Assembly (NCBI RefSeq): GCF_000571935.1 | Contig: NZ_ATAX01000037.1 | Coordinates: 1-64,000 of the forward strand | DNA from: Ruminococcus flavefaciens 007c | GTDB taxonomy: Bacteria > Bacillota > Clostridia > Oscillospirales > Ruminococcaceae | DNA: 64,000 bases | Direction: 5' to 3' | In this document: in pieces, positions 35,466 to 44,322 of the stretch | Position numbering within the stretch: the first letter of the stretch is position 1 | Layout of the letters: each line of letters begins with the position of its first letter | The notes under the pieces: model-generated | Database searches by the model: none | The model's input: only the letters and a program-made list of their open reading frames with translations | What the model was told of the DNA's origin: nothing | Translations under genes and position numbers: made by a program

Positions 35466-36863
35466 ATGGGTATGAAAAGGATATTATCTTCCGCTGCGTC
35501 TCTGATAATGGCGGCAGCGGTATTGACCGGCTGCGGAAGGACAAACGGCTATGAGGGATTTACCGTGCCCGACCAGGGAGGAAGCACTCTTCAGCCTGTG
35601 GATACCTGCTTTATGGAGAACCATTATGAGGGAGTCCCGCCTAAGAAGGAAAAGGTCACGAGAAGTGTTAGCTCCGCGGACGGACTGTGCAGGATAGACT
35701 GCATGGAGAGTTACTATGATGTTACTCTCGATTACGAAAAGGGAAGCAGCAAGGAGGTCGGCGCAGCCTATGCAGAGGCTCTGCTGGCTGTATACCCTGA
35801 TTATCAGCAGATGTGCGAGTCTTATATCTATGAGAATATCAAGGCGGAATTTAACGACCTCAAGGGGGATTATTCAGCGATCGGACAGAGAGTCGAGAAC
35901 TTCTACAATGCTCTCTGCCATGATTACAGGCAGGAGCTTGACGGCTTTGCCGAAGGGATCAGTGGGGATTCACAGGGATTAAAGGAGGATGGTATCATCA
36001 GCCACGACGAAGCGATACTGATGCAGTTTATACCTGATGTGCTCAGGGTAACTTCATGCAGTGCGCTGTCGGCTGACGGTAAGACCACAGCGACAGGTGA
36101 ACGCATAACCTGCCGTGTGCTGGAATGGATGTTGGGGAGCGACAATCAGATATGCCGTGCTCATGCGCTGGTACATATGAAAAACGGGGATAAAAGCTAT
36201 GTATCGGTAACATACCTCGGCTTTATGACTATACTGACTGCGGTGAACGAAGACGGGCTCATGTTGGGGGAGCTTGACGTAGGCAGTAAAAAGATGGTAA
36301 AATATATCTGTGAGGGCAGGAAGAGCTACACATATGATATGAGATATGCCATTGAGAATTTTACGAATGCACGTGAGGCGGCTGAATACCTTACGGCCAA
36401 TGCAGAAAAGTATCCATACTGTGTGAATATTCTTGCCACTGACAAAAAAGACGCTTTCGTGGCTGAGCTTTGCGTTACCGATGAGGACGGAACTTCCGTT
36501 GTACGTGACAGTTCCACAGAGCTGAACAATGGAGTAAAATGGGACGATCCGAATTACCTCTGCGCGGTAAACTCCTTTGCGGCTAAGGGAAATGCCGACG
36601 AGCTGGTCTTTATCAAGAACAACAGGATAAGATGGGACAGATACAATCAGCTTTTCAGCGGGCAGAAGGATATAACTATCGGCCGCTTCAAGGAGCTGAT
36701 GACCTGTGAGAAGACGGACAATGTGATAACACGCATAAGAAGTAAAGGCATGGTGCATATGGTCATTGCCGATTATTCCACAGATACATTGCAGGCTGTA
36801 CTCACAGGTAAGGACGGAGTTGTTGCAAGTCCTGAGTTCATTGACCTCGGTTCATGGAAGTGA
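35466..36863 (+). CDS. lipoprotein of the C45 / acyl-CoA:6-APA acyltransferase-like Ntn hydrolase family
   Basis: 465 residues. Lipoprotein signal with LTGC at about residues 17-20. The middle of the protein has the pattern TSCSALSADGKTTATGE (about 198-214) followed by CRVLEW, HALVHMKNG and a GFMTILTAVNEDGLML strand, which fits Ntn hydrolases of the C45/penicillin acylase-like group in which the Cys becomes the nucleophile. Unlike secreted maturing enzymes the presumed nucleophile is deep in the chain, so processing by self-cleavage would release ~200 residues. It lies between the transporter and its regulators. A substrate such as an acylated peptide or antibiotic is a reasonable guess only. 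Confidence 0.65.
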   Translation: MGMKRILSSAASLIMAAAVLTGCGRTNGYEGFTVPDQGGSTLQPVDTCFMENHYEGVPPKKEKVTRSVSSADGLCRIDCMESYYDVTLDYEKGSSKEVGAAYAEALLAVYPDYQQMCESYIYENIKAEFNDLKGDYSAIGQRVENFYNALCHDYRQELDGFAEGISGDSQGLKEDGIISHDEAILMQFIPDVLRVTSCSALSADGKTTATGERITCRVLEWMLGSDNQICRAHALVHMKNGDKSYVSVTYLGFMTILTAVNEDGLMLGELDVGSKKMVKYICEGRKSYTYDMRYAIENFTNAREAAEYLTANAEKYPYCVNILATDKKDAFVAELCVTDEDGTSVVRDSSTELNNGVKWDDPNYLCAVNSFAAKGNADELVFIKNNRIRWDRYNQLFSGQKDITIGRFKELMTCEKTDNVITRIRSKGMVHMVIADYSTDTLQAVLTGKDGVVASPEFIDLGSWK

Positions 36864-36881
36864 TATACACAGGAGAAAATA

Positions 36882-37562
36882 ATGGCAGATATTCTTATAG
36901 TTGAAGACGATCCCGAGATGGGGCGGCTCGTAACGGATTTCATGGAGAAGGAGGGCTTTTCGGTCAGGCTGTGCAGAGCCGCCGAAGATGCCCTGGAGCT
37001 GTTTGATAAAGAGCACTTCGGAATGGTGCTGCTGGATGTTATGCTGCCTAAGATGAACGGGTTCGAGACCTGTGCGGAGATACGAAAAAAGCAGGATATA
37101 CCAATACTTATGATGAGCGCTATGACAGACGAGGAGAGCAAGCTGCTTGGATACGAAACAGGTGCGGACGATTATATCGACAAGCCCTTTTCTGTAAGGG
37201 TGCTGACAGCTAAGGTAAGAGCACTTATGAAGCGCAACAGGACTGACGAACAGGGGGATATTATCAGCGGTCAGGGCATTACTCTTGATGCGGTATCGAG
37301 GCGTGTCACCAAGGACGGAAAAGAGCTGAAGCTGAATGCCAAGGAATATGAACTGCTTTACTATTTCATGCAGCATCAGGGCGAGGCACTGTCAAAGGAG
37401 GATCTTTTCAATGCAGTATGGGGCTGTGACTGCTTTACCGAACCAAGCACGGTAAGCGTTCATATACGCTGGCTGAGAGAAAAGATAGAGAACGATCCAA
37501 ATTCTCCCGGTATCATAAAGACCGTATGGAAGGTCGGATACAGGTTCGGTGAGCAGAAATGA
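36882..37562 (+). CDS. OmpR-family response regulator
   Basis: 226 residues. Receiver domain 1-118: acidic pair near residues 8-10, phosphoacceptor Asp in LLDVMLP (about residue 52), conserved Lys in DKPF. Winged-helix DNA-binding domain about 125-226 (KEYELLYYF, RWLREKIENDP, VGYRFG). CAGGAG precedes ATG 36882. Overlaps the kinase gene by 4 bp (ATGA). Likely controls the upstream transporter genes. Confidence 0.95.
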   Translation: MADILIVEDDPEMGRLVTDFMEKEGFSVRLCRAAEDALELFDKEHFGMVLLDVMLPKMNGFETCAEIRKKQDIPILMMSAMTDEESKLLGYETGADDYIDKPFSVRVLTAKVRALMKRNRTDEQGDIISGQGITLDAVSRRVTKDGKELKLNAKEYELLYYFMQHQGEALSKEDLFNAVWGCDCFTEPSTVSVHIRWLREKIENDPNSPGIIKTVWKVGYRFGEQK

Positions 37563-38863
37563 AGAGATTTTTGTCTGTATTTCTTATATTTACACTGGTT
37601 TTCGTTGCCGTTGCAACAGGCTTCAATATAATATGCAGAAGACTGTCCGAAAAGCGCGTGACCAGCTGTAATGTTGCCGTCAACAGGATAAACAGCGAAA
37701 TAACCGCTGCCTATGACGGAAAGGCAGAATCCTGCGAGGAGTTCATATCCAAGCATATGCAGGGATGGGAAAAGACCTACGGCAAGGACGCTCCGGATAG
37801 TATAAGCTTTATTGCGGCCGATGAAAAAAGCGGCGTTTTCCGTTCGGCAGCAGGCAAAAACAGTGCGGTCTGCGCTGTATATGACAGCAAGGGCGATGTC
37901 TGCGGATTTGTGGAGTATACCTACAACGAAAGAGTTTTCCCCGAGATCTTATGGTTGGTAAACGGCTTGATGGTGCTCTGCTATCTGCTAATGATCGCAG
38001 TGCTTTCATATGTAAGCTTCGCCATCCTGAAGCCCTTCCGCAAATTCTCGGAATACCCCGAGAAACTGGCGCGTCTGCGCGATATACAGAAGCTTCCCGA
38101 GAGCAGGAGCCGCTATTTCGGCAGATACATATGGGGAATGAATATGCTCTCAGATGTTCTGGCAGCAGGCGGAAAAAGGATAAACACCCTGGAGGGCGAG
38201 CATCAGAAGCTGGTTACCTCCATAGCCCACGGAGTAAAAACTCCTCTGGCCAATATAAAGCTTTATACCGATGCTGTCCGCACGGGGCTGTATTCGGATA
38301 AGGGCATGACAGAGGATATTGCGGATAAGATCGATTTCAATGCGGAAAAGATCGAGGCTATGGCCGAGGAACTCATGGCGGCTTCAAATTCTTCCCTGGG
38401 CGGCTATGACATAGAGATAGAGCGTTTCCCGGTCAATGAGCTGGCTGATCTTATAAGAGAAGAGTTTTCGGACAGAATGGCACTTAAAAGGATACCATTT
38501 AATGTGGAATGTACTACTCAGGCAATAATGGAAAGCGACAAATACGCCCTTTTCAGAGCTGTAAGCCAGCTTCTGGAGAATGCTGTGAAGTATGGTGACG
38601 GAAGCGGTATTTATGTAAATATCATGCGTCAGGACGACGGTTTCAGTATATCAGTAAAGGACAGGGGAGTGCTTCTGCCGGAAAATGAGATACCTTATGT
38701 GTTCAGGAGCTACTGGCGCGGCTCAAATGCTGCCGATGTGGAGGGCAGCGGTATAGGTCTGTATGTGGTGCATGAGACTGTCAAGGCACTGGGCGGAAGC
38801 GTTCATGCACGTATTATAGATGAGACCTCCGAAATGGAGTTCGTTATATACATAGAGAATTGA
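37559..38863 (+). CDS. sensor histidine kinase
   Basis: 434 residues. Helices at about 5-24 and 140-162 enclose a ~115-residue extracellular sensor. The H-box is SIAHGVKTPLANIK, with Gly-Val where most kinases have Glu-Leu after the His. The ATPase part has the N-box QLLENAVKYGDGS, a G1-type DRGV and GSGIGLYVVHE. The extracellular domain is larger than in BceS-type kinases, which sense through the transporter and have almost none; so this kinase may sense its signal itself. Last gene of the operon, followed by a terminator. Confidence 0.93.
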   Translation: MKRFLSVFLIFTLVFVAVATGFNIICRRLSEKRVTSCNVAVNRINSEITAAYDGKAESCEEFISKHMQGWEKTYGKDAPDSISFIAADEKSGVFRSAAGKNSAVCAVYDSKGDVCGFVEYTYNERVFPEILWLVNGLMVLCYLLMIAVLSYVSFAILKPFRKFSEYPEKLARLRDIQKLPESRSRYFGRYIWGMNMLSDVLAAGGKRINTLEGEHQKLVTSIAHGVKTPLANIKLYTDAVRTGLYSDKGMTEDIADKIDFNAEKIEAMAEELMAASNSSLGGYDIEIERFPVNELADLIREEFSDRMALKRIPFNVECTTQAIMESDKYALFRAVSQLLENAVKYGDGSGIYVNIMRQDDGFSISVKDRGVLLPENEIPYVFRSYWRGSNAADVEGSGIGLYVVHETVKALGGSVHARIIDETSEMEFVIYIEN

Positions 38864-38889
38864 TAAAGAACAAAGAAGTGATATACACC

Positions 38890-38920
38890 ACCGCAGGATA
38901 CGTGATCCTGCGGTTTTTTA
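38890..38920 (+). terminator. terminator of the transporter / two-component operon
   Basis: A 10-bp perfect stem (ACCGCAGGAT with ATCCTGCGGT), 5-nt loop and seven T. Confidence 0.95.
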
Positions 38921-39025
38921 TTGGTATGATCAGAAGATGTTGGTAAAAAATACCAATGACAACGTGCAGTGATAAGGCACCGATTGTGCAGATATACAAT
39001 TCTCTACAAAAACCACAATATTGTA

Positions 39026-39054
39026 TTGACAACTAATATTATACGTCGTATAAT
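39026..39054 (+). promoter_or_regulatory. consensus promoter of the PadR operon
   Basis: TTGACA at 39026-39031, TATAAT at 39049-39054, 17-bp spacer, both boxes perfect. Confidence 0.92.
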
Positions 39055-39057
39055 ATT
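39035..39057. promoter_or_regulatory. palindromic operator, probably for the PadR regulator
   Basis: A perfect inverted repeat: 11-bp arms (AATATTATACG / CGTATAATATT) around one central base. It covers most of the spacer and the whole -10 box, so a bound dimer would block RNA polymerase. PadR proteins repress their own operons from such sites. Confidence 0.85.
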
Positions 39058-39117
39058 ATCAGAAACTAAATATTACAACTCATAAAATACTATATAGTTT
39101 CAGAAAGGAGCGTAAAT

Positions 39118-39450
39118 ATGGGTTTTTCAATCAACGCAGGCCTTCTCGATGCCATGGTCCTGTCGATAGTGCAGAATAATGACACCTACGGCTACGAGAT
39201 TACTCAGTACCTGCGCAGAGCGGTGGACATTTCCGAATCTACCCTTTATCCGGTACTGAGACGATTGCAGAAAGGTGAAATGCTCGAAACCTATGATAAG
39301 GAGTTTATGGGCAGAAACCGACGATATTACCGCATTACCACAAAGGGGAACGATTCTCTGGAGGAGTACAGAGAGGAATGGCGGAACCATAAGAAAAAAA
39401 TAGACAGTATTTTATTGAATGAGGGAGCTGAAAACCATGAACAAGCTTGA
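39118..39450 (+). CDS. PadR-family transcriptional repressor
   Basis: 110 residues. Winged helix with the PadR pattern LDAMVLSIVQ ... TYGYEITQYL ... ISESTLYPVLRRLQKGEMLE ... RRYYRITTKG. The C-terminal helix is short, as in subfamily 2. It begins the operon just after a consensus promoter covered by a palindrome and overlaps the next gene by 14 bp. It likely represses its own operon until a membrane or drug signal appears. Confidence 0.93.
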   Translation: MGFSINAGLLDAMVLSIVQNNDTYGYEITQYLRRAVDISESTLYPVLRRLQKGEMLETYDKEFMGRNRRYYRITTKGNDSLEEYREEWRNHKKKIDSILLNEGAENHEQA

Positions 39451-40090
39451 ATTTCTTACCCGTCTCAGAAATAGTCTGGAAAGAGGCGGTCTTAATCCTG
39501 ATGACATTAACGATGCGCTTTCATATTACGAAGAGGTTTTTCTTGATGCAGGCTTCGGTAATGAAGAGGAGACAGCTGCTTCTATGGGTTCGCCTGAGGA
39601 AGTCGCTGTAAATATCCTCCGTGAAAGCGGTATACACGTAGGCGGTGCGCCTGTTATGCCTCCCCAGAGACAGGGAGCTCCTCAGCAGCAGGGATCTTAC
39701 GATAACGGTTACGTCCCTCCCAAAAAGAAGGCTTCCGGCGGGGCAATCGCACTCGGAGTTATCCTTGGTATACTCACATTCCCGATATGGCTGCCTGTAC
39801 TCATTATAGTTGTAGTCGTACTCTTTACGGCTATCATAGTACTGGCTTCACTGATCTTTGCTATCATCGCAGCAGCTGTTGGCCTTATCATCGGCGGAAT
39901 TGTTACATTGTTTGAATTCCCTGCTTTAGGTATGATAGCTCTCGGCCTCGGGCTGGTGCTTACAGGTATTGTAATGCTTATCTGCAAGCCTGCTTTCGGC
40001 GCAGCAATACCTGCAATGGGCAGAGGTATAAAGAGATTCTGCGGCTGGCTTGCAGGTCTTTTCAAAAAAGGAGGAAAAGAAAATGTCTGA
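39437..40090 (+). CDS. HAAS / DUF1700-type membrane protein
   Basis: 217 residues. The N-terminal helical domain (NKLEFLTRLRNSLERG ... DINDALSYYEEVFLDAG) is the HAAS module that usually sits next to PadR regulators. A Pro/Gln-rich linker follows (about 80-105), then three or four membrane helices (about 106-200). ATG 39437 has GAGGGAG upstream. HAAS proteins often work as PadR partners and envelope-stress components; the exact role is unknown. Confidence 0.85.
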   Translation: MNKLEFLTRLRNSLERGGLNPDDINDALSYYEEVFLDAGFGNEEETAASMGSPEEVAVNILRESGIHVGGAPVMPPQRQGAPQQQGSYDNGYVPPKKKASGGAIALGVILGILTFPIWLPVLIIVVVVLFTAIIVLASLIFAIIAAAVGLIIGGIVTLFEFPALGMIALGLGLVLTGIVMLICKPAFGAAIPAMGRGIKRFCGWLAGLFKKGGKENV

Positions 40091-40958
40091 TAACAATAAC
40101 AACATTGTACAGGGACAGGCTGACACAGCAGTAAAGAAGTCAAACGGAAGCCTCTGGGCAGCATTGATATGTATCATTCTTGGCCTTGTCATAGCCCTTG
40201 TGGGATATATAATGCTCAGGAATACCGATACCAAGAAATACTATAAATTCAAGGATTACAGCAACAGCTTCAGCGCAGAGACTGTAAAAAACCTGGATCT
40301 GGATATAGAATGGGCAGATCTTATCGTGGAAGCAAGTCCTGACAACAATATAAATATCGAGGCCAAGGATGTTCCCGAGAAATTCGAGGCGTCCGTATCG
40401 GGAGACACCTTCAGGGTGACCTTCGGTTCATCAAGAGTGAATTTCATTCCGTTTTCTACTGTTTTCAGCAGCAGCAAGGTAGATCCCGTCATAAGATTAC
40501 AGCTGCCTGCTCAGGCTTATGAGAGCTTTAAGCTTGATCTTGGCGCAGGGGATAACAAGATCAGCGGCATCAATTGTAATGATCTGAAAATAGAATGCGG
40601 TGCAGGAGAAGTTACTGTCAGTCAGATACGCTGTAAGAACGCAAATATCGACTGCGGTGCGGGAAGCTTCAATATTATCGCCATGAACTGCGAGGACAAG
40701 CTGGATATTGACGGCGGAGCAGGCGAGATCAGAATACTTGAGACTGTTCTCGGCGGTCTCGACCTCGATCAGGGCGTTGGCGAGTTTTCATTCAGGGGTA
40801 CTATCAACGGCGATATTGACGCTGACGGCGGAGTTGGAGAGATGACCTTCAACCTTACGAATCCTGCCGGAGATTTTGAGGGCAAAAACAGTAAGTACAA
40901 GTTGGATATTGACACAGGTATAGGCTCAAAGACTGTAAACTATGATGTTTCAGAATAA
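40083..40958 (+). CDS. membrane-anchored DUF4097 (beta-helix) protein
   Basis: 291 residues. One helix at about 21-42, then a repetitive extracellular beta domain with many short repeats of the type IDCGAGSFNI, IDGGAGEIRI, LDQGVGEFSF, DADGGVGEM, typical of DUF4097. This is the usual partner of HAAS and PadR in Firmicutes and related to LiaG/LiaF envelope proteins. ATG 40083 has AAAGGAGG upstream and overlaps the previous gene by 8 bp. Confidence 0.9.
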   Translation: MSDNNNNIVQGQADTAVKKSNGSLWAALICIILGLVIALVGYIMLRNTDTKKYYKFKDYSNSFSAETVKNLDLDIEWADLIVEASPDNNINIEAKDVPEKFEASVSGDTFRVTFGSSRVNFIPFSTVFSSSKVDPVIRLQLPAQAYESFKLDLGAGDNKISGINCNDLKIECGAGEVTVSQIRCKNANIDCGAGSFNIIAMNCEDKLDIDGGAGEIRILETVLGGLDLDQGVGEFSFRGTINGDIDADGGVGEMTFNLTNPAGDFEGKNSKYKLDIDTGIGSKTVNYDVSE

Positions 40959-40963
40959 ATGCC

Positions 40964-41164
40964 ATGCTTGACCATACTGAGATAAAAAAAGGCGACAGAG
41001 TCCGTCATCGCCTTTTCGGAAAAGGGACTGTGACGGATACACTTTCGCTGGGGGATGATACGGTGGTTACCATAGAGTTCGACAGCGGAGTCACAAAAAA
41101 ACTGTGCGTTGTCGTGTCAGACCTTGAGTATGCCGACGATATGCCTGAACAAAAGAATTCTTAA
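40964..41164 (+). CDS. small SH3/Tudor-like protein
   Basis: 66 residues. The segment KKGDRVRHRLFGKGTVTDT followed by VTIEFDSGVTKKL resembles the small beta-barrel found at the C-terminus of UvrD/PcrA helicases and in some stand-alone proteins. It starts 5 nt after the DUF4097 gene without a clear ribosome site, so it may be coupled. Function unknown. Confidence 0.7.
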   Translation: MLDHTEIKKGDRVRHRLFGKGTVTDTLSLGDDTVVTIEFDSGVTKKLCVVVSDLEYADDMPEQKNS

Positions 41165-41187
41165 TACATGATATAGTTTAAATATTG

Positions 41188-41217
41188 GAGCCGCAGGACA
41201 AAGGACTGCGGCTCTTT
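41188..41217 (+). terminator. terminator of the PadR operon
   Basis: A 9-bp perfect stem (GAGCCGCAG with CTGCGGCTC), 9-nt loop and only three T. Confidence 0.7.
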
Positions 41218-41240
41218 GGGTACAAGCGCGGGATACAGAC

Positions 41241-41277
41241 AAGCCCCGGAGTGTTTTATTATTACACTCCGGGGCTT
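41241..41277. terminator. long hairpin between convergent genes
   Basis: A 14-bp perfect stem (AAGCCCCGGAGTGT with ACACTCCGGGGCTT) and 9-nt loop, with a short T-rich tail on the plus side. It probably ends transcripts from both directions, since the minus-strand cyclase gene ends at 41318. Confidence 0.7.
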
Positions 41278-41317
41278 ATCCTTTATATATGCAATATCCT
41301 TTGTATCGTTAATGATT

Positions 41318-42622
41318 TCATAATACAGATCTGACACAGTTCCTGCCTGCTGATTTCGCTGCATACAGAGCTTTGTCCATACGGTCAAAGGTGGAATTGA
41401 AATCGTCGGAATCTGTTACAGATGTAACTCCTATGCTGCAGGTTATATGTCCGATCTTACTGAATGTCTCTTCGGAGATCTTTTCTTTCAGGGCTTCTGC
41501 TATGCGTATGCTCTCGTCATGGTCGGTTCCGTAAAATACCACAACGAATTCCTCACCGCCCCATCTGCCTGCAACTGCGGTATAATCCTTGACGAAGGCT
41601 GATACCGTATCTGCAAAGTGTACAAGGGTGACATCTCCGACAGAATGGCCGAATTCGTCGTTTACACGCTTGAAAAAGTCTATATCCAGTATCATCATGG
41701 ATATTTCCTGATTGTTCTTTTTCCTGTTTTCTATGGCGTTGCACATCTCTGTCTCTATGCGTCCGTGATTGAAAAGTGATGTGAGCGGATCCTTTGAGGC
41801 GAGCTCTTCGTATTTCTTCAGTGTGGACATGAGTTCCTGTGCATTTTCGTGTATATCCTGCACCATGAATACAAATCGGAAGTCGTCCTCATTGCTGGTC
41901 TCTGCACGGCTGAATATGAGCTTTACCCATATGTACTTGCCTTCGAGGTTCATCATAAGACAGTCGAAGGAAGCAGTACGTCCCGGAGCGAGGTTCTTCT
42001 TCAGGTACTCGGGATCTGTACGCTCGAGAAATACGGGCTGATCGTCAGGCCATATCATGTTTACTATCATCATGCGCCATTCCGAGTATTTCAGCTGCTG
42101 GTTCATTACGTCGTCGGAGATCTCTGTAATGCTTATGCTGTTGGTGGTATCCCTGACTATATCGACGTACATTGAGAAGAGGTATGTGTTCTGGATAGTA
42201 TGTACCTTTTTGTTGGTGAGAGTCTCATCTACATACTGGCTGCTGTCGAGTTCATCGAGTATGAATATATAGAGGTTATCCTTGTTCAGGGGATATATTG
42301 TCATCTGTACAACATGAGTTATATCATCGCGTATGATATTTATTCTCTTGCTGTATTTTCCGACAAATTTTCCGAAGGTCGGGATAAATACCTGATAGTC
42401 CTCGATAACCGTCTCTTCACTGTTGTTAAGGTGAAACCAGAGTCTTTTTATGAGGTTCTTGTAGCTTCCTTCGTCATTTATATAATCAGCAAAAAGACCG
42501 CGTTTGGCAAGCGCTCTGTACTTGTCGGCATCTCCGTCGATAACAATAACGGCGTCAACAGTATCGCCTATATACGACATTACATCTTCAAACGTGAATT
42601 GTTCGTAAGACTTGTTATTCAC
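41318..42622 (-). CDS. diguanylate cyclase (GGDEF) with PAS-like sensor
   Basis: 434 residues, soluble. The N-terminal ~260 residues hold a PAS-like region (EWRMMIVNMIWPDD ... FDCLMMNLEGKYIWVKLIFS ... FRFVFMVQDI). The GGDEF domain follows (DPLTSLFNHGRIE, ILDIDFFKRVNDEFGH) with active site GGEEF. The RxxD inhibitory site is absent (the matching positions read DYTA). It should make cyclic di-GMP from GTP, probably without product inhibition. GTG 42622 was chosen because GGAGG is 7 nt upstream; an ATG two codons earlier is only 1 nt from it. Confidence 0.9.
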   Translation of the reverse strand: MNNKSYEQFTFEDVMSYIGDTVDAVIVIDGDADKYRALAKRGLFADYINDEGSYKNLIKRLWFHLNNSEETVIEDYQVFIPTFGKFVGKYSKRINIIRDDITHVVQMTIYPLNKDNLYIFILDELDSSQYVDETLTNKKVHTIQNTYLFSMYVDIVRDTTNSISITEISDDVMNQQLKYSEWRMMIVNMIWPDDQPVFLERTDPEYLKKNLAPGRTASFDCLMMNLEGKYIWVKLIFSRAETSNEDDFRFVFMVQDIHENAQELMSTLKKYEELASKDPLTSLFNHGRIETEMCNAIENRKKNNQEISMMILDIDFFKRVNDEFGHSVGDVTLVHFADTVSAFVKDYTAVAGRWGGEEFVVVFYGTDHDESIRIAEALKEKISEETFSKIGHITCSIGVTSVTDSDDFNSTFDRMDKALYAAKSAGRNCVRSVL

Positions 42623-42651
42623 AATCATTCCTCCCAATATGTTTATAGATA

Positions 42652-42680
42652 ATTATATGATAACATATATGGGGTGATAA
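42652..42680 (-). promoter_or_regulatory. possible promoter of the diguanylate cyclase gene
   Basis: On the minus strand TTATCA and TATAAT with a 17-bp spacer. The -10 is perfect, the -35 has two mismatches. Confidence 0.5.
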
Positions 42681-42846
42681 AATGAGAATATTTTGTTAAC
42701 TGAAGGGCGCTTTACAGATTATTTGTATTATCCTACAATGTTCGATATGCTTAATTGTGAAAAATGACAGTTGTTCCCCGATCGGTTGGAGAAAACAAAC
42801 TATGTTACAGTATGAAAAATTTTTTTGAGAAATTACTGAAAAGTAC

Positions 42847-42875
42847 TTGACATCTTATTGCTTTTGTGTTATTAT
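42847..42875 (+). promoter_or_regulatory. promoter of the NAD-salvage operon with a possible operator
   Basis: TTGACA (42847-42852) and TATTAT (42870-42875), 17-bp spacer. The -10 lies in a small palindrome, TATTAT-C-ATAATA (42870-42882), a plausible operator for the Nudix regulator encoded next. Confidence 0.8.
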
Positions 42876-42906
42876 CATAATAGAAATAACAGAGAGGAGA
42901 GATGCA

Positions 42907-43734
42907 ATGGTTACTGAAAATGAATTCCTTGCGGAGTATAAGCTCAGCGATTACGAAAGACCTTCCGTGACGGCCGATGTAGCGGCTTTCATGATAAGGT
43001 CCGGAGAAAAGACCAGCTACCGCAAAGATCCCGAACATAAGCTTTCGCTTCTGCTTATCAGGAGAGGCGGACACCCGTATAAGGGTATGTGGGCTCTGCC
43101 CGGAGGCTTTATGCAGTCAGATGAGACTGTGGAGGAGTGTGCTCTCAGAGAGATCATGGAGGAAACTTCTGTCAGACCTGTCTCTATAATGCCCGTGGGT
43201 ATATTCAGTCAACCGGGACGCGATCCGAGAGGCTGGATAATCTCAAGCGCCTACGTTTCCATTATCAGCGAGGAGTCAGTAAAGCAGGTGGCCTGCGACG
43301 ACGCATCTGACGCACAATGGTTCAATGTGAGCTTTGAAGAGGAGGAAGACGGTATCTTCCGTCTCAGTCTCAGCTACGAGGATATTGTCCTGAATGCCGT
43401 ACTTGCAGAAAAGTCCGCAAGCTTCGGAAGGACCATGTTCGACATAGTGGACAGCGGCTCTCTTGCATTCGATCATGCAGCTATCATCGCTGCCGCTCTT
43501 ATGGCTCTGAGATCGGCCGCAAAGAGCTTCGAAACCGTCTTTGATTTCCTTCCCGATAAGTTCACGCTGAGCGCTCTTCAGAAGGTGCAGGAAACTATTA
43601 TGAACGTGTCAATGCTTCCCGCAAATTTCAGGCGTATGGTCAGCAAATACGTGGAGGAAACAGGCGAGTATCTCCGCGGCGACGGCCATAGACCAGCAAT
43701 GCTTTTCAGACGCCGAAAAACACCTGTAAAATAA
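42907..43734 (+). CDS. Nudix protein with winged-helix tail, NrtR-like regulator or ADP-ribose hydrolase
   Basis: 275 residues. The Nudix domain spans about 15-165, with an intact Nudix box at about 66-88 (GGFMQSDE ... REIMEET), so hydrolase activity is possible. The last ~75 residues (KFTLSALQKVQETIMN ... FRRMVSKYVEETGEYLRG ... AMLFRRRK) form the winged helix typical of NrtR, the regulator of NAD metabolism that binds ADP-ribose. pncA and pncB follow in the same operon, which supports an NrtR role. Many NrtR proteins have lost the catalytic box; this one has kept it, so a dual function is possible. Confidence 0.82.
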   Translation: MVTENEFLAEYKLSDYERPSVTADVAAFMIRSGEKTSYRKDPEHKLSLLLIRRGGHPYKGMWALPGGFMQSDETVEECALREIMEETSVRPVSIMPVGIFSQPGRDPRGWIISSAYVSIISEESVKQVACDDASDAQWFNVSFEEEEDGIFRLSLSYEDIVLNAVLAEKSASFGRTMFDIVDSGSLAFDHAAIIAAALMALRSAAKSFETVFDFLPDKFTLSALQKVQETIMNVSMLPANFRRMVSKYVEETGEYLRGDGHRPAMLFRRRKTPVK

Positions 43735-43756
43735 TATTATCGGAGGAGATGATCTT

Positions 43757-44281
43757 ATGAAAAAGTTTTTGATCGTAGTGGATATGCAGAAGGATTTCAT
43801 TGACGGAGCTCTTGGCTCTGCGGAAGCCTGCGCAATAGTTCCCGCAGCTGTAAAAAAGATAGCTGAATTTGACGGCGAGATCTTTGCAACTCTTGATACT
43901 CACTTTGAGAATTATATGGAAACTGCCGAGGGCAAAAAGCTCCCTGTTCCTCACTGTATAAAGGGTACTGAGGGCTGGAAGCTCAATAAGGAGATCGCTC
44001 TTGCCCTTGAGGGGAGAAATTATACGGCAGTTGAGAAGAATACCTTCGGTTCTGTAAAGCTTCCCGAGCTGGTGAAAGCTGCCGCAGGTGATGAAGAAAT
44101 GTACATTGAGCTCATCGGCCTCTGCACGGATATATGCGTTGTCAGCAACGCTCTGCTGCTGAAGGCAAATTTCCCGGAGACTGCCATTGCAGTGGACGCA
44201 GCCTGCTGTGCAGGTGTAACTCCCGCCAAGCACGAGGCAGCACTTGAAACAATGAGAAGCTGCCAGATAGACGTTATCTGA
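43757..44281 (+). CDS. pncA: nicotinamidase
   Basis: 174 residues, isochorismatase-fold cysteine hydrolase. The expected catalytic triad is present: Asp9 in VVDMQKDF, Lys94 in VEKNTFGS, Cys127 in TDICVVSN. A metal site is suggested by DTH near residue 48 and a later His in PVPHC. It converts nicotinamide to nicotinate, the substrate of the enzyme encoded next. CGGAGGAGATGATC precedes the ATG. Confidence 0.92.
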   Translation: MKKFLIVVDMQKDFIDGALGSAEACAIVPAAVKKIAEFDGEIFATLDTHFENYMETAEGKKLPVPHCIKGTEGWKLNKEIALALEGRNYTAVEKNTFGSVKLPELVKAAAGDEEMYIELIGLCTDICVVSNALLLKANFPETAIAVDAACCAGVTPAKHEAALETMRSCQIDVI

Positions 44282-44322
44282 AATAATGACCGGCATATGC
44301 CGTTAAGAAAGGAATAAATGCT

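Noticed and set aside
42200..42652. 150-codon open frame on the plus strand
   Set aside because: Antisense to the diguanylate cyclase gene.
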